Source of the DNA: Corylus avellana
Lineage: Eukaryota > Streptophyta > Magnoliopsida > Fagales > Betulaceae
Assembly: GCF_901000735.1 (NCBI RefSeq)
Contig: NC_081542.1
Span: 27,977,093-28,041,092 of the forward strand
Reading direction: 5' to 3'
Length of the DNA: 64,000 nucleotides
Shown here: positions 61,222 to 64,000 of the stretch, piece after piece
Layout of the letters: every line of letters starts with the position of its first letter
Numbering within the stretch: position 1 is the stretch's first letter
Notes under the pieces: model-generated
Told to the model about the DNA's origin: nothing
Databases searched by the model: none
The model's input: only the letters and a program-made list of their open reading frames with translations
Made by a program: the position numbers and the translations under genes

Positions 61222-62430
61222 TCACTAGTGCTAATTGTAATCGATGTGCAAAACAATGAACATAGTATGCGCAAGGACATTCATTAAGAAATAATGCTTG
61301 CAATCCTTTCCATTCACCACACATATCCTTGTCCACGAATATTTTGAATATCAAGGCGATAATGAGAAAGAATAGCACATATTCTATTCCTTAGAGTCAA
61401 TGCCGATGTATCTTTAACATGAACAAGATCAAAGAAGTGTTCTTGTATTTGTCAACAAATCTCAAAACAATAGCCATTTGCTCTCTCTTAGACTCATCCC
61501 GTGCCTCATCAAATAATGCAAAATTTAGAGTCTCCAATATCTTCATGAATTTTATCTCGCACTTTATTTGCAATAACTTGTAAAATCTCATTTTGAATTG
61601 TATGCGAATTATACTTTGCATATTTTGGAGTATTTTCCAAAAAAACATGCAACTATATCATTATATGATGCCAAAATGTTAATAATCTCAAGAATCTCTA
61701 TTTTTTGAATCAAGAGTCTCATCATGACCTCTAAAAGCACATCCTTGAAATGCACGCCACCAAACAACATCAATAGAAGTTACTTACTCGATTATTTAGA
61801 ATTTATTTGGTATTTTGTGCATTCAATACTTTATTGATATGCCATGATTGATTTCGTAAATCCTCACAAGATTTCACAGCATATTATGAGGTCAACAAGC
61901 ATCCTCCCTAATATGAGTCAAAAAGGCACAATTCTTTCCATTATGAACCCTTTTCCAATTTTTAAATCTTTTGATAGTAAATACATCCCATCCAGGACGT
62001 CCAACTGCTTTCATAGTAAAAAGATAACTTGGTAGACAATATGCAGCATCTTTAGAACGAGAATACTCAAACCATGTTGAAAATTGTGTGAACCAAGTGG
62101 CTTGAAAGCCACGATGATGCTTTTTTGGTCCAGCAAGTGGATAATTTGACAAAATAATTTGATATAGACCATTTTTCAAATAAGCCCATCTTATTTCATC
62201 ACGTTGATTGACTAGATAGTCCCACATTGGATGACGTAATCTTGGATCTTGTTCTATAGAAAAAACATCAACTTCTTTAACATTAAGTGTGAAAGATTTA
62301 AAATGAATCTCTTGGGTTTTCGCAATTAGAGATTCAGAAGGATGTTCTTCATCTTCAACCTTTGGAGACTTAAGATGACGCTCGTTGATATTTGAAGTTT
62401 CAACATTAAAATCTAACTGTTATTACTTTA

Positions 62431-63140
62431 TGAAATACTAGCTTCTTTTTTTTTGAAGAATGAATCGATTTTCATAAACTTTGACATGATTCATGGACCT
62501 AAAATTTTCAAGTTAAATTTCAACCCCATAAGAGTTAATCAAAGTTTATCAACAACAACCTAAGCAATCATATATACATAATAGTTTGAATATAAACAAT
62601 CATATATGGCTTAAATGCTCAATTTTTTTTTTCTATATTTATGAACACTTTATTTTTTATTTTGGAAAAAACAAGGTCGCAAAAGAGCTAAATACTATAA
62701 AAGAGAAGAAAAACAAATACCAGTAAAAACGCCACCTAGTATTGCCTCTCTGTGAAGCTTCGTCGAAATCTCAATAAGAGTATGAACTAACGGGCAACCT
62801 GTGTTAGAGACAACAATTAGACCTGCAACTATATTTAAAATTTTCAATTTTTTTTTAATTTTTTTTTTTATCAAGAACATATTAAAAAGGCCAAATTAGC
62901 TAATTTATTGTGCAACACATTAGTAACTCAAAATAATTTTAGAGCAAAAAAAATTGAAGAAACAAAATAATTAAAAAATTATCTTATAATGCAAAAAATA
63001 GAAGCGAAGAACCTATTCATAGTATAAAAAATAAAAATAAAAAATTCAATCTAAGGCTCCGTTTACTTCAACGTAAAATGGTTTCATTCGTAAAATATTT
63101 TCAAGAAAGTATTTAGCTATTTCTAATTCTAATTCGTAAA
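62431..63140. other. AT-rich DNA, no gene seen
   Basis: T- and A-rich tracts near 62447-62457, 62850-62870 and 63028-63042. The text ggctccgtttacttcaacgt at 63055 resembles the start of a known type of plant MITE, but a partner end was not identified. Confidence 0.45.
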
Positions 63141-63146
63141 ATACCA

Positions 63147-63303
63147 GTCCCGCCGAGGTCCCGGGCAAGTCCCGGTTAAGTTCCGGTGGGGTCCCGAGCA
63201 GGTCCCGGGCAAGTCCCGGTCAGGTCCCGGGCGGGTCCTGGTCAAGTCCCGATCAGGTCCGGTCAAGTCCCGGTGAGGTTCTGGGCGGGTCTTGGCAAGG
63301 TCC
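63147..63303 (+). repeat. GC-rich minisatellite, gtcccggKcRRg-type units
   Basis: About a dozen imperfect copies of a roughly 10-13 base unit (ggtcccgggcaagtcccggt), in sharp contrast to the AT-rich DNA on both sides. Confidence 0.85.
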
Positions 63304-63335
63304 ATTGATTTAAGAATGAGATGCTTATAGTCGGA

Positions 63336-63578
63336 AAAAGTTTTTGACGTGTCAACCTAACACGTCAAAAACTTTTGACGTGTTAATTAGTTTTTGAAGT
63401 GTCAAATGAACACGTCAAAAGTTTTTGACGTGTTAGGTTGATACGTCAAAAACTTTTGACGTGTTAAAATGCAGCACGTCAATAATATTTTTTTTGACGT
63501 GTCTAAGTCAAAATGTTTTGACGTGGCAAAAATTAGTTACTGTTTGCCACGTCAAAAAATCTCCTTTTTTTTGTAGTG
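63336..63578 (-). mobile_element. CACTA (En/Spm) transposon terminus with subterminal repeats
   Basis: On the minus strand the element begins at 63578 with CACTACAAAAAAAAGGAG, the diagnostic CACTA terminal repeat. It is followed by at least ten alternating TTTTGACGTG / CACGTCAAAA units to about 63336, as in transposase-binding subterminal regions. The opposite terminus was not found, so the element's extent is unknown and may include other insertions to the left. Confidence 0.85.
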
Positions 63579-63883
63579 CCTAGTCCACCAATCCCAACTA
63601 TGGGAATGACAGAAATGTTCTCTTCTACTTTGGAATCCAATAACAACTCTTTAACTGCCTTCTTTTCACCCTCTCTCCCAATGACTTGTTCCTCATGAAC
63701 AAAAGAGTGCGTGTCTTCTCTTTTCCTATGCTCAAACTCATGTGTCACTATAAGGTGCTCAGTGAAGCCAAATTTGATCTTATCATATGCAATTTCATCC
63801 AGTCTCGCTCTAACTGCCTTGATCATATGACTCATTTTAAGGCCATATACAAGTTGGTTTGATTTGGAAAAGAAGATGCGCAC
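63579..63883 (-). pseudogene. CC-NBS-LRR (RGA-type) resistance gene fragment cut in its P-loop
   Basis: NLR proteins are intracellular immune receptors; the NB-ARC P-loop binds nucleotide phosphate. The minus strand reads VRIFFSKSNQLVYGLKMSHM, IKAVRARLDEIAYDKIKF, FVHEEQVIGREGEKKAVKEL, then SVIPIVGIGGLG, where the expected GKTT should follow. At that point (63578) the CACTA terminus starts. Everything after GLG, including the P-loop Lys/Thr and the LRR, is missing here. An AG acceptor at 63884-63885 suggests the exon begins at 63883 and an upstream exon lies beyond the window; alternatively the coding region continues upstream. The allele cannot encode a normal protein unless the element excises precisely. 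Confidence 0.85.
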
Positions 63884-64000
63884 CTGTAAACCACCCATTT
63901 GAATCCGATCATATATATTGTGATATTTTTAGAATTTCTGTACCATTGAATAGTTGGGTTTAACATTATAATGAACAAATTGCATGTTGTTGTGAATTTA

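Larger units (their letters stand above)
56228..62430 (-). pseudogene. hAT-like transposase (ZMYM1-like: TTF zinc finger, DUF4371, hAT dimerisation), nested and broken
   Basis: Reading on the minus strand from about 62430: DPRLRHPMWDYLVNQRDEIR and a TTF-type zinc finger (AYCLPSYLF, with the second Cys of CxxC changed to Ser), DUF4371 parts (FQGCAFRGHDETLDSKN, FDEARDESKREQMAIVLRFV), FVHEFFTNLNFIINVV, then MKEIMSITDVLCQALQQKYQ and a C-terminal dimerisation region (STATTE-stop-AFLAMKIVKTRLRN) ending near 56440. Family proteins cut and paste hAT transposons. The frame is interrupted by many stops and frameshifts and by three insertions (57261-57750, 58110-60081, 60109-61221). The left end, CAGTGGCGGAGCCAG at 56228, looks like a hAT terminus; the right terminus was not found. 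Confidence 0.85.

Noticed and set aside
63336..63560. Possible CRISPR-like array of regular repeats
   Set aside because: The units alternate in orientation with short irregular AT spacers and lead to a CACTA terminus; this is a eukaryotic transposon subterminal region.

Overview
This is a window of plant nuclear DNA. It is AT-rich, its genes are intron-split, and it holds a nuclear gene for photosystem I subunit PsaK, a DYW-type pentatricopeptide (PPR) protein and plant-type L1, Copia, Gypsy, hAT, Mutator and CACTA elements. Gene and repeat style fit a dicot, probably woody. I cannot name the species from sequence alone.

Layout. (1) 1-12.2 kb, minus strand: TFB2, the TFIIH p52 subunit. I reconstructed 14 exons whose phases all close; the 3' end lies off the left edge. 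Its introns hold a miniature LTR retrotransposon (TRIM), a LINE tail and a ~4.1 kb antisense L1 LINE with an 18-bp target-site duplication. (2) 12.2-14.9 kb: TFB2 promoter, a broken gamma-adaptin fragment and repeats. (3) 14.9-17.0 kb, minus: an intronless DYW-class PPR gene. (4) 17.0-19.0 kb, plus: PSAK in three exons, with an inverted I-box pair upstream. (5) 19.3-24.8 kb, minus: a complete but mutated Tnt1-like Copia element inside an older LTR. (6) 24.8-40.5 kb: a gene-poor block of CACTA-like subterminal arrays, a GC-rich LTR-like block, a Gypsy integrase remnant, LINE and Gypsy fragments and small inverted-repeat elements. (7) 40.5-46.6 kb, plus: a five-exon DUF630/DUF632 (NRG2-like) gene. 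(8) 46.7-51.3 kb: repeats, including an approximately 2.5 kb insertion that carries a RING-H2 gene fragment and sits just upstream of eIF6. (9) 51.35-54.63 kb, plus: eIF6 in seven exons. (10) 56.2-62.4 kb, minus: a ZMYM1-like hAT transposase pseudogene broken by a Mutator-type MITE and two solo-LTR-like blocks. (11) 63.1-64.0 kb: a minisatellite, a CACTA terminus and a CC-NBS-LRR gene cut in its P-loop by that terminus.

The five intact genes (TFB2, PPR, PSAK, DUF630/632, eIF6) do unrelated cellular jobs and form no pathway or cluster. The unusual content is the nested mobile DNA and its effects on genes: a disrupted resistance-gene P-loop, a captured RING fragment next to a housekeeping gene, and a GC-AG intron in TFB2. 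I found no convincing new multi-gene system.
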